DNA from: a virus | IMG/VR virus record: IMGVR_UViG_3300011115_000319 | Location: 1 to 26,135 of that record | Direction: 5' to 3' (one strand) | Length of the DNA stretch: 26,135 nucleotides | Part shown: piece by piece, positions 7,341-14,348 of the stretch | Numbering within the stretch: position 1 is the stretch's first letter | Layout: each line of letters begins with the position of its first letter | The notes under the pieces: model-generated | Told to the model about the DNA's origin: nothing | The model's database searches: none | The model's input: the letters and a program-made list of their open reading frames with translations, nothing else | Translations under genes and position numbers: made by a program

Positions 7341-7379
7341 CAGGGGTTCCCCCTCACTTCGTGAGAGGGGTCACCCCTG
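7341..7379 (+). other. Long bulged GC-rich stem-loop upstream of SSB-like gene
   Basis: CAGGGGT/ACCCCTG (7341-7347, 7373-7379), a TC/TC internal loop, then CCCCTCAC (7350-7357) pairing with GTGA and GGGG (7361-7370) across an AG bulge, loop TTC. Far more GC-rich than its surroundings. It lies between a stop codon and the Shine-Dalgarno sequence of the next gene. No T-run follows, so RNA processing or mRNA stability is likelier than termination. Confidence 0.6.
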
Positions 7380-7408
7380 ACCAACTAACAACAAACAAGG
7401 AGAAGGTA

Positions 7409-7741
7409 ATGAATACAATCAATCAGTTCCAAGTTAGTGGCACTCTAAAGGCGTTCACTGACAAGACAATCAAGACAAATGAATACGGTACATCCATCAC
7501 AGGCTGGCTCAACCAGCGTGAAATGGTAGACGGAACACCACGATATGTAGTAGGCGTAGGATTCCAAGCCAAAGACCCAGCAATTATCAAGCAACTCATA
7601 GCACTAGACGGAGCCCGTCAAGGTGCATCAGCATCAACACCAGTAGTACTATCAGGCAAGTTAACACAGTGGGTTGCCAAGAGTTACGGCAAAGACGAGT
7701 TCCGCTACCAACTACAGGTAGAAGGAATCACAGTACTGTAA
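7409..7741 (+). CDS. Putative single-stranded DNA-binding protein (OB-fold-like)
   Basis: A 110-aa protein whose beta-strand pattern resembles small phage SSB or PriB-type OB folds: FQVSGTLKAFTD at the start, YVVGVGFQAKD in the middle, VVLSGKLTQWVAK, then YQLQVEGITVL at the end. An SSB would coat single-stranded DNA during replication. Start ATG 7409 follows AAGGAG by six bases; the frame is open upstream to 7334, but that part encodes the stem-loop and is unlikely to be translated. Flanked by two hairpins, so it may be a separately processed mRNA. SSB identity is an inference from strand pattern, not from a diagnostic motif. Confidence 0.55.
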   Translation: MNTINQFQVSGTLKAFTDKTIKTNEYGTSITGWLNQREMVDGTPRYVVGVGFQAKDPAIIKQLIALDGARQGASASTPVVLSGKLTQWVAKSYGKDEFRYQLQVEGITVL

Positions 7742-7747
7742 TCAAGC

Positions 7748-7777
7748 AGAGGCAGGGACTAACAATCCCTGCCCTCT
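7748..7777 (+). other. Stem-loop after SSB-like gene
   Basis: AGAGGCAGGGA (7748-7758) pairs with TCCCTGCCCTCT (7766-7777) over 11 bp with a single extra C, around CTAACAA. It lies seven bases beyond the SSB-like stop in a gap of about 100 bases. Only a short pyrimidine stretch follows, so it may be a weak terminator or an mRNA end stabiliser. Confidence 0.5.
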
Positions 7778-7839
7778 TCAGTAAACCAAAGCCGTAACCT
7801 CAACGGACAACTGCAATTCCACAACACAAGGAGACAACA

Positions 7840-8007
7840 ATGATTCTATCATACGGTGATATGATTGCTTTAACTATAGCATTAGGTATAAGTCTAGTGC
7901 TTATACTTATAATGTGGTATGCTAACATACAACTGCTCAATGAAAATAGATTCCTTAAGTCAAGACTACAAGCATGGCGTAAGTCATACCAGAATAAAGG
8001 AGAGTAA
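7840..8007 (+). CDS. Small single-pass membrane protein, 55 aa
   Basis: ATG 7840 has AAGGAG six bases upstream. One hydrophobic segment (MIALTIALGISLVLILIMWY, about residues 8-27) is followed by a basic polar tail (NRFLKSRLQAWRKSYQNKGE). Probably inner-membrane with the tail in the cytoplasm. No family recognised. Ends with AAAGGAG, which forms the Shine-Dalgarno site of the next gene. Confidence 0.6.
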   Translation: MILSYGDMIALTIALGISLVLILIMWYANIQLLNENRFLKSRLQAWRKSYQNKGE

Positions 8008-8008
8008 C

Positions 8009-8365
8009 ATGGGACTAGACATGTATCTATACGAGAAGCAAACACATGAGGTTGCATATTGGCGTAAGGCTAATGCTATTCATGGTTGGATTATCAATCA
8101 TACTAATGCAGTAGATGACTGCACACCCATTGAACTACAGAAGCAGGACTTGTATGAACTGCGTGAACTATGCATTAAAGTATTAGATGTACACACAGAA
8201 GGTTACGCACAAGAAGTGCTACCACCTACACCAGGTTTTTTCTTTGGTAACAATACAATAGATGAATGGTATTGGTCAGATGTTAGTGATACTATTGACA
8301 AACTAAACAAAGCGCTTGAAGAAAGCATTGATGATGCTATCTTTGAATACCATGCATCATGGTAG
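8009..8365 (+). CDS. Conserved phage hypothetical protein (MGLDMYL family)
   Basis: A 118-aa protein starting MGLDMYLYEK, then YWRKANAIHGWIINH. This opening with the YWRKAN-IH motif marks a small protein found in many phages and bacteria with no established function that I know. ATG 8009 has AAAGGAG four bases upstream. The C-terminal half has IDEWYWSDVSDTIDKLNK. Likely cytoplasmic. It overlaps the next tiny gene by seven bases. Confidence 0.75.
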   Translation: MGLDMYLYEKQTHEVAYWRKANAIHGWIINHTNAVDDCTPIELQKQDLYELRELCIKVLDVHTEGYAQEVLPPTPGFFFGNNTIDEWYWSDVSDTIDKLNKALEESIDDAIFEYHASW

Positions 8366-8460
8366 AGCCAGAGTTAGATGACCCTATAGCATTAGGTAAA
8401 GACGAAGAAGATAATGAAGGCTACCAAGAACCTGACCGTATGTATGGAGACGAAGACTAA
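8359..8460 (+). CDS. Possible acidic mini-protein, 33 aa
   Basis: ATG 8359 overlaps the previous gene's end. The 33-aa product is very acidic, with 14 Asp/Glu and only two basic residues. No good ribosome site precedes it, so translation would need coupling. Its stop merges with AAGGAG used by the next gene. Highly acidic phage mini-proteins can mimic DNA, but this one may be chance. Confidence 0.4.
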   Translation: MVEPELDDPIALGKDEEDNEGYQEPDRMYGDED

Positions 8461-8469
8461 GGAGATACC

Positions 8470-8901
8470 TTGAACAGCAACATGAAAAGACTGCTATCTA
8501 TAGGCAGTACAATAATGCTGACGTTAACAACAATGATAGGCATGCCACTTAAGTACTACTCACAACATGTCAATGACTTGTGTATCAACAAAGATATATT
8601 GCCTAAAATATGGACACCATACATGGCAAAGATATATGCTATCTCATACATGAAGATGTGGTACCCCGAATGGGGTAGAGGTGAGCACAAAGCATTGATA
8701 AAACTATGGACTAAAGAATCTAATTGGAGACCAGAGGCTGACAACCCTGACTCAACAGCCTATGGTATAGCACAGGTATTGCACACTAAGCCTGGTACCC
8801 CAGCCCCGCAACAAGTTGCGCGGGGGCTGGAGTATATAGTTGATAGATACGATAGACCATCAATTGCATGGTCACATTGGAGGAAACATGGCTGGTACTA
8901 A
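8470..8901 (+). CDS. Secreted lysozyme-like (SLT/transglycosylase) protein
   Basis: A 143-aa protein with an N-terminal signal or membrane anchor (MKRLLSIGSTIMLTLTTMIG, about 5-24) and a lysozyme-like domain. Catalytic Glu83 lies in LWTKESNWRP, followed by AYGIAQ (97-102) and YDRPSIAWSHWRKHGWY at the C-terminus, matching small actinobacterial transglycosylase-like domains that cleave peptidoglycan glycan strands. TTG 8470 is the likely start, with AAGGAG five bases upstream; ATG 8482 is too far from it. It is unusual that a wall hydrolase sits in the early module, far from the M15 endolysin at 17777-18253. A GC-rich hairpin (8800-8830) interrupts the domain at PAPQQVARG. Confidence 0.75.
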   Translation: MNSNMKRLLSIGSTIMLTLTTMIGMPLKYYSQHVNDLCINKDILPKIWTPYMAKIYAISYMKMWYPEWGRGEHKALIKLWTKESNWRPEADNPDSTAYGIAQVLHTKPGTPAPQQVARGLEYIVDRYDRPSIAWSHWRKHGWY

Positions 8902-9058
8902 ACAATGGCAAGTAAACATAGCGTTCTTTGTGGAAGCAGACAATGATGATGATGCTTTACGCAAAGCAACAAGCACACTACGATACGGTGAAGTAGATGT
9001 AGTGTGGGCATGGCAATCAACTAAAGGAATAACAAACAAAGGAGATGCAAGTGAATAA
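8888..9058 (+). CDS. Small hypothetical protein, 56 aa
   Basis: ATG 8888 has GGAGG four bases upstream inside the end of the lysozyme-like gene, overlapping it by 14 bases. The 56-aa product (WQVNIAFFVEADNDDDALRK) has a strand then acidic loop then helix pattern, like a small alpha/beta ferredoxin-like fold. A similar phrase, TGTFQVEAEDEDEASEKF, occurs in the protein at 10658-11095, so the two may share a domain. No function known. Confidence 0.6.
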   Translation: MAGTKQWQVNIAFFVEADNDDDALRKATSTLRYGEVDVVWAWQSTKGITNKGDASE

Positions 9059-9584
9059 GACACAAGTAAAAGAAAAGATAACAGAACTAAAAGAACTATC
9101 TGTACAAGATGAAGATGGACAGTTTATAATTGGTAGTGTTGAACAACAAGAAGCAGCACGTAAAGTTGAGATGCTCTTGTTATGCACAGGTGCAGCAAGA
9201 GATGTAGAACTAACAGCAGCAGCATTACTTGCGCTTGTAGATATACAGGTACGTGACTATGCAATGGGATTAGTTAACTCAGATAACTTTAATCACTATC
9301 AACGTACATTCAAATGGTTAACTAAAATGGCACCAGTTGACTACACCAAAGCACCAACATCTATCCTTGCTCTTACATACTATGAGTCAGGTAACAATGA
9401 GTTAGCATTAACAACTTTAAAGCCAGCGTTAAATAAAGGTTATTCACTAGCCATATTACTTAAGCGTGTAGTTGAAACAGGCTGGCCTCTTGGTGCATTC
9501 GCAGGTATGCGAATAGAACTACATCCTAAAGTAACAGCAGGTATATTCGGAGAGGAAACAAATGACAACAGCAACAAAAAATAA
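9051..9584 (+). CDS. DUF4192 family protein
   Basis: A 177-aa protein resembling the DUF4192 family, which is largely actinobacterial: LTAAALLALVDIQVRDYAMG, then TKAPTSILALTYYESGNNELA and ALNKGYSLAILLKRVVETG, an all-helical arrangement. Its role is unknown. I prefer GTG 9051, six bases after AAAGGAG; ATG 9045 would directly abut that site. It overlaps both neighbours (8 and 23 bases). This gene is one of the better host clues. Confidence 0.75.
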   Translation: MNKTQVKEKITELKELSVQDEDGQFIIGSVEQQEAARKVEMLLLCTGAARDVELTAAALLALVDIQVRDYAMGLVNSDNFNHYQRTFKWLTKMAPVDYTKAPTSILALTYYESGNNELALTTLKPALNKGYSLAILLKRVVETGWPLGAFAGMRIELHPKVTAGIFGEETNDNSNKK

Positions 9585-10569
9585 ATCAGCATGGGTAAGA
9601 GGTGGCACTGCAGTCAGTGCTACCTCAGCATCCAGCGCAGCCCAGCAAGCAGGACTAAACTGGACTGTGCGCACAGGTGAACTACAAGCAGTAAGTTCAC
9701 CATTAACTATAGATGAGAATGGTGTAACACCAGCCACATACATAGATGTACCCAAGAAGCAAGCAATTATCCGAGAGGATAACAACACAGTCATCGGTGT
9801 AGTAGGTGGCAAGTACAAGATGGTGCAGAACATGGAAGTATTCAATGCACTAGATACACTAGTAGACTCAGGTGATGCACGCTATACAGCAGCAGGTGAG
9901 TTCAATGGTGGTGCTAACATCTGGATGATGCTTGAGTTACCTCAAGGTATCAACGTAGCGAATGACCCACATGCTGCATTCCTACTAGTCAAGACATCAC
10001 ATGATGGCTCGTCATCAGTAGTAATCAAGCCAGTGATTGAGCGTTTGTTCTGCCAGAATCAAGTCAACGGTTTGATTAGCAAGGGCTTTGCCCGTGGAAC
10101 CAAAGGTTACAATGACTATACATATCGTATGACACACTCAACCAATCAAGAACTATCTATTCAAGACATCCGTAACATTACTAACCTAACTTATACTGCT
10201 ATCCAAGACTATGAGTTAACAGCAGATGTACTGTTACAACGCAAGATGACACGAGAGCAAGCAGTTAACTTCTTCAAGGCAGTATGGCCTTTACCTAGCA
10301 TAGTAGAAGACAAGCCATACGACCTGCTTAGTAGAGGTGAGCGTAAGCAACAGACTATAGCAAAGGATGCACGTGCTAGTGCATGGGCTATCTACTCAGA
10401 GTCAGAGACGCAAGAGAACATCAGAGGCACAGCCTTCGGTGCATGGCATGCAGTAGTAGAACATGCTGACCACTACGCAACGGGTGGCGCGTCCCGGCTT
10501 GCCGCTGCCACCCTGAGTGGACGCAATGATAAAGTAAAGACTAAGGCATTGTCTTTACTTACTGTATAA
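9562..10569 (+). CDS. DUF932 / phage-plasmid-like protein
   Basis: A 335-aa protein of the DUF932 type (also called phage/plasmid-like protein). Seen: a substrate-independent N-terminal part VVGGKYKMVQNMEVFNALD, the central FLLVKTSHDGSSSVVIKPV and ERLFCQNQVNGLI, and a C-terminal GTAFGAWHAVVEHADHY, the order typical of the family. Function unsettled; members are common on phages and plasmids and are often near recombination genes. ATG 9562 has GGAGAGG upstream. Two hairpins lie inside it (9600-9625 and 10482-10513), the second in the sequence for TGGASRLAAATL. Confidence 0.8.
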   Translation: MTTATKNKSAWVRGGTAVSATSASSAAQQAGLNWTVRTGELQAVSSPLTIDENGVTPATYIDVPKKQAIIREDNNTVIGVVGGKYKMVQNMEVFNALDTLVDSGDARYTAAGEFNGGANIWMMLELPQGINVANDPHAAFLLVKTSHDGSSSVVIKPVIERLFCQNQVNGLISKGFARGTKGYNDYTYRMTHSTNQELSIQDIRNITNLTYTAIQDYELTADVLLQRKMTREQAVNFFKAVWPLPSIVEDKPYDLLSRGERKQQTIAKDARASAWAIYSESETQENIRGTAFGAWHAVVEHADHYATGGASRLAAATLSGRNDKVKTKALSLLTV

Positions 10570-10570
10570 T
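10565..10570 (+). promoter_or_regulatory. Candidate -10 box TATAAT
   Basis: A perfect TATAAT overlaps the end of the DUF932 gene, about 90 bases before the next start. No -35 match lies at 15-18 bases, so an internal promoter would need an activator. The following leader contains GTATGCATAC and a CATACT/AGTATG pair that could form a stem. Confidence 0.3.
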
Positions 10571-10657
10571 TCTGTATGCATACTGCTTAGGCAGCGATAG
10601 CGCAGATGCACCTGAGTATGTGGATAAACTACTCACCACAAACAACGAGAGGAAAAC

Positions 10658-11095
10658 ATGAACACAATATCAATCCCAGATGGAGAGAACGGTGCTATGA
10701 TTACATACACAGACAATGAGGTATCACGCATGGTTGCTGACCTTAAGTACTGCAAAGAAAGAAGCGTGTCCCTTGGAGAAGCAAACACTAGCCTCAGCAA
10801 AGATATCGGTAAGTTACGTAACTTGGTGCGTGACTTCTTCAGTGAAGTTGAATGGGTTGCTGGTGAACAAACAGTCAGCAAGAGTGACATCAATGAGTTA
10901 CTTGAATCAATCGGCGCACGTAGACTTACCACTACATATGGTGGTTCATTCACCATCACAGGTACCTTCCAAGTAGAAGCAGAAGATGAAGATGAAGCAT
11001 CAGAAAAGTTCACAGAAAATGTTGATGTTAACTTCTATGAAGGTGACATTACTATAGATGATACAACAACAGATGATGTATCAGAAGATTACTAA
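10658..11095 (+). CDS. Hypothetical acidic protein, 145 aa
   Basis: ATG 10658 follows GAGAGGA. The N-terminal half is a probable coiled coil (NEVSRMVADLKYCKERSVSL through KDIGKLRNLVRDFF). The C-terminal half is beta-rich (GGSFTITGTFQVEAEDEDEA) and ends in an acidic tail. The second half resembles the small protein at 8888-9058. Not a family I can name. It ends in TAATG overlap with the next gene, and sits after a structured leader. Confidence 0.65.
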   Translation: MNTISIPDGENGAMITYTDNEVSRMVADLKYCKERSVSLGEANTSLSKDIGKLRNLVRDFFSEVEWVAGEQTVSKSDINELLESIGARRLTTTYGGSFTITGTFQVEAEDEDEASEKFTENVDVNFYEGDITIDDTTTDDVSEDY

Positions 11096-11274
11096 TGAGT
11101 AAACAACTACAAGATAAACTAGACTGTGCTGCCAAAGCATGTGAGCCAGTGCTACATGAGTTACTAAATGAAATAAGTAAACCATCATGGTCATGCTCTA
11201 CATGTGGTGCAACCACAACAAACCCAGAGAATATGTTGATTACATATTTTCATATGAACTGTCCAGGAAAATAA
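11095..11274 (+). CDS. Small protein with CxxC zinc-finger-like motif, 59 aa
   Basis: ATG 11095 overlaps the previous stop (TAATG). The 59-aa product has a helical start (QLQDKLDCAAKACEPVLHEL), then CSTC and, near the end, HMNC, giving a possible C2HC zinc site. It resembles small actinophage zinc-finger proteins only in general pattern. No ribosome site is obvious, so translational coupling is likely. Confidence 0.55.
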   Translation: MSKQLQDKLDCAAKACEPVLHELLNEISKPSWSCSTCGATTTNPENMLITYFHMNCPGK

Positions 11275-11404
11275 ACTTGGCGACATGCCAGCATCATCAT
11301 ACATAGTCCGTCAAACTATGCTATGATGAGGATAGGTTAGGGGTGGCAGGGTTTTGGTTCTCTCCTTGTTCCTGCTTCCCTAACCTACTTAACAAGGGAG
11401 AACT
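11275..11404 (+). other. Intergenic region with two large stem-loops
   Basis: No gene seen in 130 bases. First hairpin: TCATCATACATAGT (11294-11307) pairs over 14 bp with ACTATGCTATGATGA (11315-11329), with one bulged C. Second: TAGGTTAGGG/CCCTAACCTA (11333-11342, 11378-11387) encloses GCAGG/CCTGC (11346-11350, 11371-11375). The region separates accessory genes from the replication genes, so it is a natural place for transcript processing or regulated readthrough. A weak promoter (TTGGCG 11277, TACATA 11300, 17 apart) could also exist. AAGGGAG at its end serves the nuclease gene. Confidence 0.6.
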
Positions 11405-12178
11405 ATGACAGTAGAGATAACAAGAGATAGATACGGTAGACCTATGGTAGTGCCACCTAAAGGTGGCAAAACAGTACCATACACACGCACTACAACAGTT
11501 GCAGGTTCATTAGATGATGGCACTGCATTAGTAGCATGGAAGTTACGCATGGCAGCAGCAGGTTTAACCCTGCGTCCTGACCTATTGTTGGCTGCAAGTG
11601 CAGCAAGAGACAACAAGTTAGAGATGGATAAATTAGTAGAGGATGCTATGCAAGCAGCAGGTGCAACAGCACAGGCTACTATAGGCACAGCTATACATAC
11701 ACTGACAGAGAAGCACGACAGGGGCGAAGACCTTGGAGTGATACCAGAAGATTATGTTGCAGACATACAAGCATATGATGCAGCAACCAGACAGTTTGAA
11801 AATGTATTTATTGAACAGTTCTGCGTGTTGGACAAGTACAAGATTGCAGGTACACCTGACCGCATAGTTAGATACAAAGGAGAGTTGTTTATCTCTGACC
11901 TAAAGACTGGTAGTATTGCTTATCCAAATAAGATTGCCATGCAGTTAGCCGTGTATGCTCACGGCCTGCCGTATGACCCTGCTACGGCAGTCCGTAGTAG
12001 TTGGGGAGATGTGAACCAAGAACGTGGTATCATAGTCCACCTACCAGCAGGTAGTGGCAAGTGTGAACTACACTTTGTTGACATCAAGCAAGGATGGAAA
12101 GGCATAGAACTAGCAATGAAAGTTCGTGCATTCCGAGATACAAAGAAACACCTAGTAACATCTATCCAAGGAGAATAA
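11405..12178 (+). CDS. PD-(D/E)XK nuclease (RecB/Cas4-like exonuclease)
   Basis: A 257-aa protein with the catalytic signature of RecB-type exonucleases: GTAIHTL (94-100), the first acidic residue in AGTPDRIV (Asp152), the D-x-K core in ISDLKTG (Asp165, Lys167) and QLAVY (180-184), the motif IV Q-x3-Y. No conserved four-cysteine iron-sulphur cluster is visible, which separates it from typical Cas4. It should degrade or resect DNA ends during recombination or clear host DNA. ATG 11405 follows AAGGGAG by four bases. It heads the replication block; the next gene starts directly after the stop. Confidence 0.85.
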   Translation: MTVEITRDRYGRPMVVPPKGGKTVPYTRTTTVAGSLDDGTALVAWKLRMAAAGLTLRPDLLLAASAARDNKLEMDKLVEDAMQAAGATAQATIGTAIHTLTEKHDRGEDLGVIPEDYVADIQAYDAATRQFENVFIEQFCVLDKYKIAGTPDRIVRYKGELFISDLKTGSIAYPNKIAMQLAVYAHGLPYDPATAVRSSWGDVNQERGIIVHLPAGSGKCELHFVDIKQGWKGIELAMKVRAFRDTKKHLVTSIQGE

Positions 12179-12664
12179 ATGCCAAGTACCGAAGCACCTA
12201 TCAGCATCACAGTTAAAACAGCAGCAGGTTCTCTTGTTACTGTTCGCGCCGAAAGTGGTGATGAACTAGACCAAGTAGTAGCCATGTCTTTAGCATCACT
12301 AGCATCAGCAGTACATGAGTTAGAAGCAGCAGTCAAGCCTACTAACACAGCAGTACCACCTAGCCCACAGATAGCAGATATTTCAAGACAGTTTGATGGA
12401 ACTGTAATAAATACAGTACCAACAACACCTCCATATACAGCACCGTTTGTTCCAACAGCATACACTAATGTAACTGAAGGTCAACGTCTATGTCCTCACG
12501 GTAATATGACACGCATTCATGGATTAACAGGTAAGTTTGGCCCATACAAAGGCCACTTCTGTCCAGCCAAACAGGGTGACATGACTAAGTGCACCACACA
12601 ATACATTAAACCTAATCAGCCAGCAGAATGGAATAGTTTCCAAGCCGACCAAACAAAGGCATAA
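12179..12664 (+). CDS. Hypothetical protein with C-terminal zinc-binding domain
   Basis: A 161-aa protein. Residues 1-60 have a strand/helix part (ISITVKTAAGSLVTVRAES), residues 60-100 a Pro/Thr-rich linker, and residues 104-145 a probable zinc domain: LCPHG, GPYKGHFCP and a later Cys before TTQYIKP, a pattern common in actinophage replication modules. Likely DNA-associated, but function unknown. Starts immediately after the nuclease stop and abuts the ATPase gene; AAGGAG precedes it. Confidence 0.7.
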   Translation: MPSTEAPISITVKTAAGSLVTVRAESGDELDQVVAMSLASLASAVHELEAAVKPTNTAVPPSPQIADISRQFDGTVINTVPTTPPYTAPFVPTAYTNVTEGQRLCPHGNMTRIHGLTGKFGPYKGHFCPAKQGDMTKCTTQYIKPNQPAEWNSFQADQTKA

Positions 12665-13480
12665 ATGAAAACATTACGCCGTAGTATAGGCAAGCCAGAG
12701 GTGGGGGGCGAACCATTACCCCCACCTTTTCAGGCTTTCCAAAGAGAAGGTATGATACTTAGGCGAGCAGAAGTAACTGTAATTGCAGGTACACCTGGCG
12801 CAGGCAAGTCATCTATTGCATTACATATCGCAGCAAGACTTAAACAACCAACACTATACTTCTCTGCTGATACTAATGCACATACCATGGCTATGCGATT
12901 GCTCGCAATGAAAGCAAAGATAACACAAGGACATGCTGAACATATGTTAAAAACAGAACCAGTCAAAGCAGAAGAACTCTTACGAGAGTTCTCTAATTTG
13001 TACTGGTCATTTGAACCTAGCCCTACCCTTAATGATTTAGATGCAGAGGTATCTGCATTTGAAACTATGTGGGGTAGAAGTCCAACGCTTATCGTAGTAG
13101 ATAATCTTATGGACATAGCAACAGATGGTGGTGAAGAGTTTGCTGCTATGCGACAAGTCATGAAAGAACTTAAGTATCTTGCAAGAGATACCAATGCATG
13201 TGTATTAGTATTACATCATACTAAAGAAGGTGCACTAGGTTATCCATGTCAACCACGCTCAGCACTACAAGGCATGGTATCGCAGATACCAGCAATGGTA
13301 CTAACAGTAGGACAGATGATGCAAGGACAAGACATATACTTGTGTGTTGCACCTGTTAAGAATCGTTATGGTAAAGCAGACCATAGTGGTCAGACATATG
13401 TATCCTTATCATTTGACCCTGCTTCTATGTATCTTGAAGATATACTTAGAGACTATAGACAAACAGAAATGATTGTGTAA
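12665..13480 (+). CDS. RecA/DnaB-type P-loop ATPase, probable replicative helicase
   Basis: A 271-aa ATPase with Walker A GTPGAGKSS (42-50), Walker B TLIVVDN (141-147) and a following LVLHHTKEG (182-190) typical of DnaB/RepA-family RecA-like domains. Its length fits a helicase core without the DnaB N-terminal domain. It probably unwinds DNA at the phage fork with the primase encoded downstream; a recombinase (RecA/Sak4-like) is the alternative. A 9-bp GC-rich hairpin (12692-12737) lies at the N-terminal codons. The end overlaps the resolvase start by one base. Confidence 0.8.
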   Translation: MKTLRRSIGKPEVGGEPLPPPFQAFQREGMILRRAEVTVIAGTPGAGKSSIALHIAARLKQPTLYFSADTNAHTMAMRLLAMKAKITQGHAEHMLKTEPVKAEELLREFSNLYWSFEPSPTLNDLDAEVSAFETMWGRSPTLIVVDNLMDIATDGGEEFAAMRQVMKELKYLARDTNACVLVLHHTKEGALGYPCQPRSALQGMVSQIPAMVLTVGQMMQGQDIYLCVAPVKNRYGKADHSGQTYVSLSFDPASMYLEDILRDYRQTEMIV

Positions 13481-13824
13481 TGAGTAGCGCAGCCAAAGCC
13501 AAAGGTTCAGGAGCAGAACGTGATGTAGTTAAATACCTTAAGCAATGGTTCCCATATGTAGATAGGCGATTGGCTGGTGCTACGTTAGACAAGGGAGATA
13601 TTTCTGGTATCCCTGGCTGCACAATAGAGATTAAAAACCACGCCAAGATGGACTTGGCGGGGTGGACAGAAGAGTTGATAGTCGAAATGGCTAACGACAA
13701 AGCATGGACAGGTGTAGTGTGGCACAAACGAAAGGGTCGGGGCAACCCAGCCGATTGGTACTGCACTATGCCTGGCTATGTATATGTAGACTTACTAAGG
13801 AGAGCATTAAATGAAAATAAATGA
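13480..13824 (+). CDS. Holliday-junction resolvase-like PD-(D/E)XK nuclease
   Basis: A 114-aa protein with the small resolvase/endonuclease pattern: KGSGAERDVVKYL (8-20; Glu13), KGDISGIPG (38-46; Asp40), and TIEIKNH (48-54; Glu50, Lys52), giving the E...D...ExK active site. Such nucleases cut branched DNA left by recombination before packaging. TAATG overlap with the helicase gene; the following gene starts inside its last codons. A hairpin (13638-13665) lies in the active-site coding region just after IEIKNH. Confidence 0.85.
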   Translation: MSSAAKAKGSGAERDVVKYLKQWFPYVDRRLAGATLDKGDISGIPGCTIEIKNHAKMDLAGWTEELIVEMANDKAWTGVVWHKRKGRGNPADWYCTMPGYVYVDLLRRALNENK

Positions 13825-13975
13825 GTTTGAAGAATATCAAGAAGTAACTACACTTGATTCAATTGCTATATTAGCAAGAGCAATTCTTCTTAACAGAGTT
13901 AGTATTGTAGCCTTGCCAGATAAAGATAAGACTGTATCTTATCGCATAGTTGTAGACCCACTTGAGTATGAATGA
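13811..13975 (+). CDS. Small hypothetical protein, 54 aa
   Basis: ATG 13811 has AAGGAGAG upstream within the resolvase gene. The 54-aa product is acidic with a helix (LDSIAILARAILLNRVSIV) and a short beta hairpin. No family recognised. It overlaps the primase N-terminal gene start by eight bases, as in a coupled operon. Confidence 0.55.
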   Translation: MKINEFEEYQEVTTLDSIAILARAILLNRVSIVALPDKDKTVSYRIVVDPLEYE

Positions 13976-14348
13976 CAAACCAAAAATTGAAGAGTATCTC
14001 AACTACATAGGCGCAACCGTGCCCGCTATGGGCAGCGGTTGGCGCAAGATGAAATGCCCGTTCCACGTAGATTCACACGCAAGTGCAGCAGTAAACTACG
14101 ATAAAGGTGCATTCATATGCCATGGTTGTGGAGTTAAAGGTGATGTATACTCACTCATAATGTATAAAGAAGGAGGAGATTTTCATGAGGCTGTCAAGTT
14201 CGCAACGTCAGTTCTTACTACAGGCAACACAGAGATACGCAGCAAAGATAGAACTCGCAACAGATTATCTAGCAAGCCGTCAACTCTCGGTAGAAGAGGC
14301 AAACATCTTTCATCTGGGGGTGGTAGACGAACCTCTTCCAGGACATGA
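13968..14348 (+). CDS. Primase zinc-binding (CHC2) part
   Basis: A 126-aa frame. Residues 1-75 are a DnaG-type zinc-binding domain: CPFH (Cys30, His33), then ICHGCGVKGD (Cys51, Cys54) and DVYSLIMYKEGGDFHEAVKF. This domain recognises single-stranded template for primer synthesis. The last 50 residues are low-complexity (RTRNRLSSKPSTLGRRGKH) and overlap, in another frame, the catalytic part (14185-14820). Either the two halves are separate chains or one is shifted +1 into the other. ATG 13968 is used; an in-frame TTG lies at 13962. The stem-loop at 14011-14045 falls in VPAMGSGWR. Confidence 0.8.
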   Translation: MNDKPKIEEYLNYIGATVPAMGSGWRKMKCPFHVDSHASAAVNYDKGAFICHGCGVKGDVYSLIMYKEGGDFHEAVKFATSVLTTGNTEIRSKDRTRNRLSSKPSTLGRRGKHLSSGGGRRTSSRT

